DNA of 52,406 nucleotides from an uncultured Dorea sp. (GTDB taxonomy: Bacteria; Bacillota; Clostridia; Lachnospirales; Lachnospiraceae): positions 1 through 52,406 of the forward strand of contig CANTDX010000021.1 of NCBI GenBank assembly GCA_947652615.1. Direction: 5' to 3'. Every line of letters begins with the position of its first letter. Position 1 is the stretch's first letter. Made by a program: the position numbers and the translations under genes. Below are positions 5,868 to 14,844 of this stretch, in pieces. Under the pieces are notes generated by a model. It did not search any database. It had not been told where the DNA came from and saw only the letters and a list, made by a program, of their open reading frames with translations.

Positions 5868-8800
5868 ATGAGGTTGAATATAGATATGATTAGAGAAAAG
5901 AATATACAGGCAGCGATATACTTGGGAGTATTGGCAGTTATATTGGCTTTTGTATGGAAGGGCGGGACAGTGCGCGCCGCCGGTGAGGTGATCGAGCTTG
6001 ATCTGCGGAATGGTTCGGTTGAGATCGAGGAGAACAGGTATAGGCAGAACGGTGCGAACGGCGGGCAGTATCAGGAAGGGCAGGACTTTATCATCACGAG
6101 CGGCGGCGAAGAGGTCGACTGCGGCATTGTCGTCAGAGGCGGAGAGCATAAGATTACGTTTGATAATGTGAATATTAGCAGGAAGCAGGGGACAGCGGAT
6201 GCAGCAACTTGTTTTGCGGTGACGCGTGTTAACAATAGCGGCAGTGCGCCGAGAGTTTATTTGACATTGACGGGAAATAATACATTCCATGGGATTGGAT
6301 CTGCCGTTCTGGTAGGAATGCCGGCTTTTCCGGATGCATTTCTGTCTATAACAGAGGATAGTACCGGTGTGATGACTGCAACGGGAGGCAATGCGAACGA
6401 GGCGGCAGGAATCCAGTCCTATGGGACTCTTGAGATCAACGGAGGAACCATTACCGCCAATGGAGGGCAGCGTTCTGCAGGCATCGGAGCAGAGAGCAAT
6501 GCGGCATCGGGGAATCGGGTGGTAATTAAAGGAGGGCACGTGACAGCAGTCGGCGGAGACGGAGCTGCCGGGATTGGCGGTGACTATGGCAACGGCTGTG
6601 GAAATATTGAGATAACCGGCGGATATGTGGAAGCAACCGGCGGAAAAGGTCCGACATGGCCTTCGGGCTCCATGGGTACAGGCTCCGGTGCAGGGATCGG
6701 GAGCGGAAGCGTAGCGGGTTCCGACAGCATAAACTCGATTCAGGTAGGTACGATTACGATCAACGGCGGTTATGTGTCAGCGAAATCCGGAGGAACGGAC
6801 GCGGCAGGAATCGGTGTCGGCGGCAGCGTGAGTCCAAGCGGCGAATTAGTAAGCGACAGAACCGGTAATGCATGGATAGAGGCCGATAGTTTGAAGCTGG
6901 GTACCGGCTCCGGAACAGACGGAACAAACAGATTCTTAGGCGGAGTTTTATTCTCGGGGGATGAGGGCAAGATTTATGGGACTACTTATACATTGAGTCA
7001 GAATATCGCAATCTCCCAGGGCAAGAAGCTGACGGTTGATGCAGGTAAAGTGCTGTACATACCCAAGAAGCATATACTGACATTATCAGGAACCGATAGT
7101 ATTGCGTTTGGTGCGGCGGCCGCAGATTCATCAGAAGCGGGAAGTATTGTCATAGACAGCAGGAATTGCCTGGCCGGGAATGGGGATCTGGGAAGCGGGG
7201 GGAATTATTATCTGTTCTCAGATGATTTTGAAGGTCCGCAGGATTTGATAGATAAAGGAGAGGATCAGACGGAGTCGGTGAAGACGAAGTTGGAGGACAG
7301 CTTTAAGGCTGCGTGCCGGGCATCGCTGAAAGGGAGGCAGTTTACGAATCCGCCGTATAATCTGACACTTCGGCCGGCGACGGTGAGAAATGCAGGAGCA
7401 TATACGGCTACATTTACAACGGTTCCGTTTAACCGGACCATAGAGAAGACCTTTCGGGTATATTCTGACGACACGGCAGTTAAGATGGAAGTGACTACGC
7501 CTCCGGATAAAGTGTCCTATGTGGACGGCGATAATTTCGATCCGGCAGGAATGGTCGTGACGGTAACCTACAGGAATGGCAGAACGGAGGATATCACAGA
7601 CGACATTAGTATCACGAACGGCACAGGTCTCAGAGCCGGGCAGACATCTGTTACGATCGCTTATACGGGCAGATATGACGAAGATCTGGAGTGCGAGGCG
7701 AGAATCACCGTAGGAAAGAAGAAGATTGACCTCTCGGGGATCGAATGGAACGAGGAAGATACAACCTTCGAGTATGACGGAGAGCCCCACAGTCCTATTT
7801 TCGACGAGGAGCTTCTGCCGGAAGGGGTAGAGATGGCCGTGACAGGAACGGGTGAGGCGACAGACGCCGGTACGCACAAGGTGACGGTGGAGTTCAGGCT
7901 GAAGCCGGGATATGAAGACCGTTACATGCTGGATGATGCAGGCGGTACGGTGGTCAGTAGAGAATTAGAGTGGACCATCAGACCTAAGGAGCTGGAGTGG
8001 GATACAACCGATCTGGAAGCAGTGGGCAATACGAGAGATGACGAGGCCAATATCTATGGAGAATTGGGCGTAAGCGGAGTGGTGGATTCCGATATCAGAG
8101 ACGGCAATGTCAATACAAGCTATTCCACAGAGAATATCACAGGGATACATGACAAGGTTGCCGGAGAGGATAAGGACATCTCATTAGAGTGGAAGAATGA
8201 AGATGATAAGCTAAGCCTTGAAGGAAGCGCAGCGGGGAATTATCATCTGCCGGAGGAACTTCCGGTAGTATCCGGCAGTGTCAATGAAGTGGAGGAGATC
8301 GGTCTTCCGCCGGAGCTTGAGCCGGCAGACGGGATGGAATACCGGATGGATCTGGAGACGAGGATATCCAAGGTACCGGATGGATTGATCTCTGATTATG
8401 AGACTCCGGGCGCGTTGGAGGGCAGGCTGGTAGAAGAGGTTGTGAAGAGGGGAGTTGCCCCGGGATACATTACCTCTTATGACCTTACACTTCTTAGCAG
8501 GGGTGAGGGTGATTCCGGATGGCAGAGGGCGGAGGCTTCCGCTGTTCCTTCGGCAGGACTTACCGTTACCATGCCTTATCCGGAAGGAATCACGGGAGAT
8601 AAGTATAACGGAGTCGTTGCTTATATATATCCGGAGACCATCAATGGAGTAGAAGCAGGAACCGTCGTGTATCTTAGGGCAACTAAGACGGATGACGGAA
8701 TACGCTTTACGATCCCGGCACCGGCGCCGGTTGCCGTAGGATGGGAGGAGATCGAAGATCCGTCTGATAACGATGGAGATGATAATAACCCTGGAGATAA

Positions 8801-9197
8801 CAATAACCCGCCGGGCGGAGACGGAGACGGCTCAGGAGATGGCTCAGGAGACGGGGACGGCTCAGGAGATGGCTCAGGAGACGGGGACGGTTCAGGAGAT
8901 GGAGATGGCTCAGGAGACGGAGACGGTTCAGGAGATGGAAATGGAGACGGAGACGGCTCGGGCAATAGTTCCGGCGGCGGAAGCGGAAGCGGAACTGGCA
9001 GTGGCGGCGGAAGCGGAACTGGCACAGGCAGCTCTTCCGGCGGCGGAACCGGCAATGGCCGGGGAATCTCCACCGGTGATCAGGCACAGATTGGTGTTTA
9101 TACAGCCTTAGCTGCCCTTGCTGCCGCAGATATATGGGGATTGCTTCAGATCCGCCGGCTTGGCAGAAGAAGGGTTAGAACAAAGAGAAAGAGATAG
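5868..9197 (+). CDS. Large secreted beta-helix/Ig-like surface protein with C-terminal anchor
   Basis: About 1109 residues. A signal peptide (hydrophobic residues 13-30, cleavage near VRAAG at 38) leads into Gly-rich repeats at about 150-330 of the form GIGG...I.GG.V.A.GG, typical of a right-handed beta-helix. An Ig-like Big_3 domain (about 539-620, TTPPDKVSYVDGDNFDPAGM) and a YDG/MBG-like domain (about 625-705) follow. Residues 966-1060 are a Gly/Asp/Ser spacer. The end has STGD (1068-1071), a hydrophobic helix and a basic tail (RRLGRRRVRTKRKR), which resembles a TGD-type cell-wall sorting signal. The ATG at 5868 is chosen over a TTG at 5856 because it follows GGAAGAG. Function is likely adhesion or glycan contact; no enzyme motif was seen. 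Confidence 0.85.
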   Translation: MRLNIDMIREKNIQAAIYLGVLAVILAFVWKGGTVRAAGEVIELDLRNGSVEIEENRYRQNGANGGQYQEGQDFIITSGGEEVDCGIVVRGGEHKITFDNVNISRKQGTADAATCFAVTRVNNSGSAPRVYLTLTGNNTFHGIGSAVLVGMPAFPDAFLSITEDSTGVMTATGGNANEAAGIQSYGTLEINGGTITANGGQRSAGIGAESNAASGNRVVIKGGHVTAVGGDGAAGIGGDYGNGCGNIEITGGYVEATGGKGPTWPSGSMGTGSGAGIGSGSVAGSDSINSIQVGTITINGGYVSAKSGGTDAAGIGVGGSVSPSGELVSDRTGNAWIEADSLKLGTGSGTDGTNRFLGGVLFSGDEGKIYGTTYTLSQNIAISQGKKLTVDAGKVLYIPKKHILTLSGTDSIAFGAAAADSSEAGSIVIDSRNCLAGNGDLGSGGNYYLFSDDFEGPQDLIDKGEDQTESVKTKLEDSFKAACRASLKGRQFTNPPYNLTLRPATVRNAGAYTATFTTVPFNRTIEKTFRVYSDDTAVKMEVTTPPDKVSYVDGDNFDPAGMVVTVTYRNGRTEDITDDISITNGTGLRAGQTSVTIAYTGRYDEDLECEARITVGKKKIDLSGIEWNEEDTTFEYDGEPHSPIFDEELLPEGVEMAVTGTGEATDAGTHKVTVEFRLKPGYEDRYMLDDAGGTVVSRELEWTIRPKELEWDTTDLEAVGNTRDDEANIYGELGVSGVVDSDIRDGNVNTSYSTENITGIHDKVAGEDKDISLEWKNEDDKLSLEGSAAGNYHLPEELPVVSGSVNEVEEIGLPPELEPADGMEYRMDLETRISKVPDGLISDYETPGALEGRLVEEVVKRGVAPGYITSYDLTLLSRGEGDSGWQRAEASAVPSAGLTVTMPYPEGITGDKYNGVVAYIYPETINGVEAGTVVYLRATKTDDGIRFTIPAPAPVAVGWEEIEDPSDNDGDDNNPGDNNNPPGGDGDGSGDGSGDGDGSGDGSGDGDGSGDGDGSGDGDGSGDGNGDGDGSGNSSGGGSGSGTGSGGGSGTGTGSSSGGGTGNGRGISTGDQAQIGVYTALAALAAADIWGLLQIRRLGRRRVRTKRKR
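8818..8960 (+). repeat. Tandem repeats coding the Gly/Asp/Ser spacer
   Basis: Short units built from GGAGAYGGCTCA and GGAGACGGGGACGG are repeated head-to-tail, giving GDGSGDGSGDGDG-type protein sequence. The frame is kept because the units are multiples of three. Such minisatellites vary in length between strains. Confidence 0.85.
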
Positions 9198-9205
9198 GGG
9201 ATCAT

Positions 9206-11746
9206 ATGGAGAATAGAATCAAGGGGATAAGAACAGCAGCCTTAACCATATTTGCGTCGTCGGCGCTGTGTTTCCTGTGGAGCGTAACGTCAGTCTATGC
9301 CGCCGATGTGGAGCTGGATCTGACGAAGGGAGATATTGAGATCAGCTCTGACGGTTACAGGCAGGGGGACGGCAAGAAGAAGACAGGTCCGGCAGGCGGA
9401 GACGGTTATATCATAACCACGAACGGGAAGGAAACAGATCATGTAGTTACGGTGGCAAGCGGTAAGAAGCATGATATTATGTTCGATGAGGTAGAGATTA
9501 ATACTGCGTCCGGCGGCGGGTATAACCCTCTTTATATCGCGCCGGATGCGAAGGCTGCGTTGACCTTGAAGGGAGAGAATATCCTGCATTCCGGAGGCTA
9601 TGCGGCAGTTGCGGTACCGGAGGGGGCGTCTGTAGAGATCACCGCGCAGAGAGGCGGAACGCTGGAAGCGCGAACGGATGCGCCGGATTCCGGTTCGGGG
9701 ATCGGAGGAACGTCTAAGGATAACGGCGGAAGGGATACGAAGAATACCAACTGCGGAACTATCAAGATCAGCGGCGGCAGGATCAGCGCAACGAAGATCG
9801 GAGGTACCGGGGGCGGTTCGCTTGTTTCTGATAAGGACGGAACGGCATGGATCGATGCAGGGAGCGTAAGCGCCGGTAAAGACGGGTTTATATCCGGCGT
9901 ATTGTTCGAGGGTAATGCCGGACAGGTCTACGGTACGTATACATTGAACAAAGAAGATTTATCTATACCGGTGAATAAGGTATTGACGATTGCAAACGGA
10001 CAGACGCTTACTATCTCTTCGGCGTATTCGCTGGCATTGGACGGCAACCTGATGAATAACGGCACGCTGAGGATCGGAAGCGCGGACTGCCTGACAGGTA
10101 ACGGTTATATCGGCGGAGACGGGGCGTTCTATATACTCAGCGGTATGACGGAGAATATGTTCTCGGTGCCGGACAGGATGCTGTATGGTACGGGAGAAGA
10201 CCATACCGAATATGTGAAGAAATATATCGAAGACAGCATCCGTATAGACGGTACGGTTGTAGTCAGGAACCGTATTTTTAACAGGACGAAGAGCGACGAA
10301 TGGAAGATGGAGATCAGCCCGGCAGAAGTCGTGGAAAAAGGAACCTACACGGTTACATTTACCAACCCGGAAGACGGAGACGATCAGGTGTCGAAGACCT
10401 TCGAGGTATTGGATGCCGGTGAGATGACGGGGATCAGCCTTACCACACCGCCGAAGAAGACTGCATATACCTACGGAGAGCGGTTTGACCGGACGGGAAT
10501 GGTAGTTACGGTGACCTACAGCTCGGGAGCAACCAAGGCTGCATCTAATAATAAAATAGGGATTAAGGAAGGCGGCTTAAGGGTAGGACAGACTGCCGTG
10601 ACATTGGTCTATAAGGAGAACGGGAAGGAAGCGGCATGTTCTCTTGGGGTCAGCGTATCCCCGAGAGAGATAGACGTCACGAAGATCAACTGGGAGGAGA
10701 AGACAGATACCTCTTATGAGTATGACGGTACAGAGAAGACACTGAAGGTTAAGGCAGACCTGCCGGAAGGGCTCAAGGTGTCGGTCGGCGGAACTGTGAG
10801 TGCTACAGAGGTCGGTACTTATGGAGTCACGGTTGACTTCTTCCTGGAAGAAGGATATGAGGGCAATTATGTCATAACAGGCCCTGTCAGCGCCGCGAGG
10901 GAGTGGAGCATCACGCCGAAGCGTCTGGAATGGGATACGGGCGATCTGGAAGTGGTTGGGAATATCAGGGATAACGACGTAACTATCTATGGAGATCTGC
11001 GCGTGGAAGGGTATCTCTCCGCCGATCAGGATGACGAGAAGCTGCCGGTAAGTTTCCCGGCGGATCTGATCACAGGTGTTTCCACCAGGGAAGCGGGAAA
11101 CGATCAGGAGATCCGGCTCATCTGGAAAGACGAGAATAAGAAGTATTCGCTTGGCGACAACCCTGCCGCCAAGAATTATGTGCTCCCGGAAGAATTGCCG
11201 GTTGTCTTTGGCGTTATCAATGATGTGGTGAAGAAACCGGTACCCCACGGAGTGGCAGTAGTGAAGGGCAGGATGTACAGGCTGGATCTGGAGACCGGAG
11301 TATCCAGAGTTCCGGAGCGCTTGAGGCGGATCCCGGATTACGATACGCCGAGCGAGATCGAGAAAGGACTGATCGGTGCAGTCATGAAGCAGGATATCCG
11401 CCAGACCTACATATACACCTACGATCCCACCCTGATGCGCAAGAACCAGGACGCTGCCGAATGGGAACGCGCCGACACCGACGAAGTATCCTCCGACGGC
11501 CTGACTATCAAGATTCCGTATCCTCAGGGAGTAGGGAAGAACAGCCATGAAGCCGTCGTTGCATACATTTATCCCCACACAATAGACGGAACGGAAGCAG
11601 GAACTATTATCTACCCGGACGTTACCGAGAGCGAAGACGGACTGGAATTCGTAGTCCCAGCATGCGCTCCGGTTGCGATCGGCTTCAAAGAAGCTCCCGA
11701 AGAAAAACCCGGCTTCTGGAAATCCCTGTTTTCCAAAGATAAATAA
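9206..11746 (+). CDS. Secreted paralogue of the upstream surface protein, without anchor
   Basis: 846 residues, clearly a paralogue of the preceding protein: same N-terminal pattern (ELDLTKGDIEISSDGYRQ versus ELDLRNGSVEIEENRYRQ), same order of a shorter beta-helix, a Big_3 domain (about 407-483, LTTPPKKTAYTYGERFD), a YDG-like domain, and a C-terminal module containing YRLDLETGVSRVP. It has a signal peptide cleaved near VYA-A at 32. It lacks the Gly/Asp spacer, STGD motif and membrane tail and ends in WKSLFSKDK. It is therefore probably secreted or held by its neighbour. It starts eight bases after the first gene, which points to tandem duplication in one operon. Confidence 0.85.
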   Translation: MENRIKGIRTAALTIFASSALCFLWSVTSVYAADVELDLTKGDIEISSDGYRQGDGKKKTGPAGGDGYIITTNGKETDHVVTVASGKKHDIMFDEVEINTASGGGYNPLYIAPDAKAALTLKGENILHSGGYAAVAVPEGASVEITAQRGGTLEARTDAPDSGSGIGGTSKDNGGRDTKNTNCGTIKISGGRISATKIGGTGGGSLVSDKDGTAWIDAGSVSAGKDGFISGVLFEGNAGQVYGTYTLNKEDLSIPVNKVLTIANGQTLTISSAYSLALDGNLMNNGTLRIGSADCLTGNGYIGGDGAFYILSGMTENMFSVPDRMLYGTGEDHTEYVKKYIEDSIRIDGTVVVRNRIFNRTKSDEWKMEISPAEVVEKGTYTVTFTNPEDGDDQVSKTFEVLDAGEMTGISLTTPPKKTAYTYGERFDRTGMVVTVTYSSGATKAASNNKIGIKEGGLRVGQTAVTLVYKENGKEAACSLGVSVSPREIDVTKINWEEKTDTSYEYDGTEKTLKVKADLPEGLKVSVGGTVSATEVGTYGVTVDFFLEEGYEGNYVITGPVSAAREWSITPKRLEWDTGDLEVVGNIRDNDVTIYGDLRVEGYLSADQDDEKLPVSFPADLITGVSTREAGNDQEIRLIWKDENKKYSLGDNPAAKNYVLPEELPVVFGVINDVVKKPVPHGVAVVKGRMYRLDLETGVSRVPERLRRIPDYDTPSEIEKGLIGAVMKQDIRQTYIYTYDPTLMRKNQDAAEWERADTDEVSSDGLTIKIPYPQGVGKNSHEAVVAYIYPHTIDGTEAGTIIYPDVTESEDGLEFVVPACAPVAIGFKEAPEEKPGFWKSLFSKDK

Positions 11747-11764
11747 TATTCAGGAGTCCATATA

Positions 11765-13126
11765 ATGCAGCTTAGACAAGAAATCCCGGATACATTTTGG
11801 AGTCTCTTCCGAAGTGTAAACCGGGAGATTTACATAGAAGCACTTCTGTGCATTAACGAAGAATATCAATACAGCAACTACTTTCTCACCCGGGAAGTGT
11901 GCATCCAGGCATTGAGCGATATGAACGCCAGGAAGCGTTTTGATCTTAAGGCGGAAGAGAATGAGACCGAGTACGACATGCTGGAGACACCCTCTTCCCG
12001 GATTTTAAGCTGGCTTCTTAAGACTGGATGGCTTAAGCGGATCGAAGATTACCATACCCTGGTGACGAATATCGTGATCCCGGACTATTCGGCAGTATTT
12101 ATCGATGCATTCGAACGCCTGGATTCAGATGAGATGGAGGAGACGGATATCTATATCCAGAATGTCTATGCCACGCTCTTCTCCTTCCGGAACGATCCCA
12201 GGGGGAACCTTGGCATGCTGCGCACAGCCCTCGTGAATACCAGGAGACTTAACAAGGCGCTGCAGGATATGCTTCATAACATGGACAAGTTCTTTGCCAG
12301 ATTATTGGAACAGGAGACATACGGTGAACTCTTGAAAGAGCACCTCAACGGCTATGTAGAAGCGGTCGTGCGCAGGAAATACCATATCTTGAAGACCTCC
12401 GACAATTTCTACATCTATAAGATGGATATTAAGAAATGTCTCAGAGAGATGCGCGAGGATGAGGGCTGGATCGAGAATGTTCAGAAGACCGCCAGAATGA
12501 TGGGAGATATGTCAGACGATATTTATGAACTCCTGGATTTGATCGAGAGGGGATTCGACGACATTGAACACCGTATATCCAATATGGACAAGGAGCACAC
12601 GAAATACGTGCGGGCGACGGTGACGAGGCTTAATTATCTCTTGAGCGGCCAGTCGGATACGAAGGGGCTTGTGGTGCAGCTCTTGAACCGCATTGCAGCG
12701 AGTGAAGATCCGGACGGGATGCTCTGTAAGACAGCAGAGAAGCTGAATCTGTCTCTTGTGGAAATGCTGTCGGAGAAGCCCCTGTATAAGCGGAGGAGGT
12801 CCAGGAAGGATTTCATGGGCCGTGTTGCAGAAGACGAGGAGACGAAAGAGCTTAACAAAGAAGACGTGCTGAGACTGAATCGGATTCAGGTGCGCTACAG
12901 CAAGGAACAGATCGAGGAATTCATAGAGAGTCATATGAAGGATGAGATCATGGATGCAGCCGCGATCGATATAGCGGACGAAGAGGAATTCGAGAAATTG
13001 ATCCTGGCATACGATTACAGCACAAGAAAGAGCAGCAGATACATGCTGCTGGAAGAGGAACCGGAGCAGATCGAGAACAACGGATACCGGTATCCGGCGC
13101 TTAAGTTCGTGCGCAGGAGGGCATAG
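11765..13126 (+). CDS. Wadjet JetA-like protein (DUF5716), orphan
   Basis: A 453-residue soluble protein with the N-terminal pattern of the JetA/DUF5716 family as I recall it (NREIYIEALLCINEEYQYSN, TREVCIQALSDMNA, then a winged-helix-like SRILSWLLKTGWLKRIEDYH). Long helices follow from about 130 to 320, and the C-terminus is charged. JetA is the kleisin-like subunit of the Wadjet SMC complex that cleaves circular plasmids and normally sits with jetB, jetC and jetD. None of these is here: upstream are surface-protein genes (18-base gap) and downstream a radical SAM gene that starts directly after the stop. Assignment is by remembered pattern only, so the function could differ from plasmid defence. 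Confidence 0.65.
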   Translation: MQLRQEIPDTFWSLFRSVNREIYIEALLCINEEYQYSNYFLTREVCIQALSDMNARKRFDLKAEENETEYDMLETPSSRILSWLLKTGWLKRIEDYHTLVTNIVIPDYSAVFIDAFERLDSDEMEETDIYIQNVYATLFSFRNDPRGNLGMLRTALVNTRRLNKALQDMLHNMDKFFARLLEQETYGELLKEHLNGYVEAVVRRKYHILKTSDNFYIYKMDIKKCLREMREDEGWIENVQKTARMMGDMSDDIYELLDLIERGFDDIEHRISNMDKEHTKYVRATVTRLNYLLSGQSDTKGLVVQLLNRIAASEDPDGMLCKTAEKLNLSLVEMLSEKPLYKRRRSRKDFMGRVAEDEETKELNKEDVLRLNRIQVRYSKEQIEEFIESHMKDEIMDAAAIDIADEEEFEKLILAYDYSTRKSSRYMLLEEEPEQIENNGYRYPALKFVRRRA

Positions 13127-14044
13127 ATGGAAGCTTATCTTACAGATTGTACATTGTGTCCCAGACAGTGCCATGCCGACCGTCTGGCGGGACAGCGCGG
13201 ATATTGCGGGAAGGCCGCCGGGCTTATTGTTGCCAGGGCGGCCCTTCATATGTGGGAAGAGACTTGCATTTCCGGGGTAAACGGCTCCGGTACAGTATTT
13301 TTCTCGGGCTGTAATCTTGGGTGTATCTTCTGCCAGAATTATAAGATTTCCAGAAACGGACGGCAGCATGGGAAGCAAGAGATCGGGACAGAGATCACGG
13401 TAAGAAGGCTTGCCGGGATATTCATGGAACTTGAGAGCCAGGGAGCGAACAATATCAACCTGGTCACGCCGACCCACTATGTGCCGCAGATCATAGAAGC
13501 GTTAGAGATAGCCAGGGAGAAGGGAATGAACCTTCCTGTCGTATATAATACGAGCGGTTACGAGCGGGCAGAGACGATCCGGATGTTGGAAGGCTATGTG
13601 GATATCTATCTGCCGGATATGAAATATATGGATTCGGCGTTGGCAGCGGAATATTCCGGGGCGCCGGACTATCCGCCGTATGCGAAAGAGGCGCTTAGAG
13701 AGATGGTATCTCAGACGGGGGGATTCCAGATAGAAGAAGAGAGCGGTTTGCTGACAAAAGGTGTCCTTGTGCGTCATCTGGTGCTTCCGGGCCATGTAAG
13801 GGAGTCCAGAGAAGTGATTCGTTATCTGTATGAGACATACGGGAACCGCATCCTGCTCAGTATCATGAACCAGTATACCCCGATGCCGCAGGTAAGAGAC
13901 CATAAGCATCTGGGGAGAAGAGTGACGAAGAGAGAATATGAGAAGGTGGTGGATTATGCCTTAGAGCTGGGTGTGGAATACGGCTATATCCAGGAGGGCG
14001 AAGCCGCCCTTGAGAGCTTTATTCCGGAGTTTGGCGGAGCATGA
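13127..14044 (+). CDS. Radical SAM protein, PflA-like
   Basis: 305 residues. An N-terminal Cys cluster (CTLCPRQC at 8-15 and GYCG near 27) precedes the radical SAM iron-sulfur motif CNLGCIFC (C62, C66, C69, the CX3CX2C pattern), followed by QNYKIS. The remaining TIM-barrel blocks (NNINLVTPTHYVPQI, YLPDMKYMD, LVLPGHV) match the family annotated as putative pyruvate formate-lyase activating enzyme homologues. Members are known or presumed SAM-dependent radical enzymes, but the substrate of this subfamily is not established, and no glycyl radical enzyme lies nearby. Starts right after the JetA-like stop, with GGAGG inside that gene. Its 3' end overlaps the convergent HAD gene by 26 bases. Confidence 0.88.
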   Translation: MEAYLTDCTLCPRQCHADRLAGQRGYCGKAAGLIVARAALHMWEETCISGVNGSGTVFFSGCNLGCIFCQNYKISRNGRQHGKQEIGTEITVRRLAGIFMELESQGANNINLVTPTHYVPQIIEALEIAREKGMNLPVVYNTSGYERAETIRMLEGYVDIYLPDMKYMDSALAAEYSGAPDYPPYAKEALREMVSQTGGFQIEEESGLLTKGVLVRHLVLPGHVRESREVIRYLYETYGNRILLSIMNQYTPMPQVRDHKHLGRRVTKREYEKVVDYALELGVEYGYIQEGEAALESFIPEFGGA

Positions 14045-14843
14045 ACTTATTGATCACATGAAGCACGCCGCCCTCGTCGTTCGATCGGGTGATATAGTCG
14101 GCCTTCTCAAGTACCGCCGGCTGCGCGTTCGCCATGGCGACGCCAAGTCCTGCCGTCTCGATCATGGTCAGATCGTTGTATCCGTCGCCGCAGCAGATCA
14201 TCTGGTCGGCAGTCAGTCCGATGCCGCTTAAGAGCCGCAGCAGGGAATGTGCCTTATCGATTCCTCTTGGCATGATCTCCAGGAAGAAGGGGTCGGAGCA
14301 GTAGACCGAGAGATAAGAGTGGAAATAATCTGCAACCTCTGCTTTCACTAGAGAGATGATCTCCGGTGAACCGGTGATCAGGATCTTATTGGCCGGTTCT
14401 GTTATGTGTGAAGGGAAATCCTCCACTTCGATGATCGGCATGTGATTGATCCTTGATTCCAGTTCCGTATATTGATTCGGCCGGATGCCGGAGAGAAGGG
14501 TATCGGGCGTATAGCCGACGATGTCGATCCCGGAATATTTCTTGACAATATAAAAGAGCGGTTCCGCCACGTCCGCCGGGAGATGCTTCTCATAGATGAT
14601 CTCCTGGCTTCGGCAGTCGGTGATCCGTCCGCCGTTGAAAGAGAGGATGTAGCTTCCGTATTCTTCTAGATGAAGTTCTTCGGCAAGCGGCAGGACGCCT
14701 TTGGTTGGGCGTCCGCTTGCCAGAACTACTTTCTTTCCTTGTTGCTGTATCTTGGTCAATGCTTCCAGAGTGGGCTTCGTGATCTCTTTTGCAGAATTCG
14801 TAAGCGTACCGTCCAGATCCAGAGCAAGTATCTGATATTCCAT
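14019..14843 (-). CDS. Cof-type HAD-IIB family hydrolase
   Basis: A 274-residue phosphatase of the haloacid dehalogenase superfamily. The catalytic motif DLDGT (D9, D11) lies at the N-terminus, followed by SGRP in motif II, and the metal-binding motif GDGYNDLTMIE near residue 215. The class IIB cap sits between. Cof-type members dephosphorylate sugar phosphates or cofactors such as FMN and pyridoxal phosphate; the substrate cannot be told from sequence. It follows murF by one base and is probably the last gene of the pncB-ddl-murF operon. Confidence 0.92.
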   Translation of the reverse strand: MEYQILALDLDGTLTNSAKEITKPTLEALTKIQQQGKKVVLASGRPTKGVLPLAEELHLEEYGSYILSFNGGRITDCRSQEIIYEKHLPADVAEPLFYIVKKYSGIDIVGYTPDTLLSGIRPNQYTELESRINHMPIIEVEDFPSHITEPANKILITGSPEIISLVKAEVADYFHSYLSVYCSDPFFLEIMPRGIDKAHSLLRLLSGIGLTADQMICCGDGYNDLTMIETAGLGVAMANAQPAVLEKADYITRSNDEGGVLHVINKFMLRQTPE

Positions 14844-14844
14844 A

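Noticed and set aside
8818..8960. CRISPR-like array
   Set aside because: Units are contiguous, without unique spacers, and are in frame within a coding sequence.
8773..9111. Alternative frames across the Gly/Asp repeats (Glu/Thr-rich on plus, Pro/Ser-rich on minus)
   Set aside because: Low-complexity shadows of the repeat in the true frame.
10577..11578. Open frame of about 330 codons antisense to the second surface protein
   Set aside because: No recognisable domains and no start signal; the sense frame has clear domains and a signal peptide.
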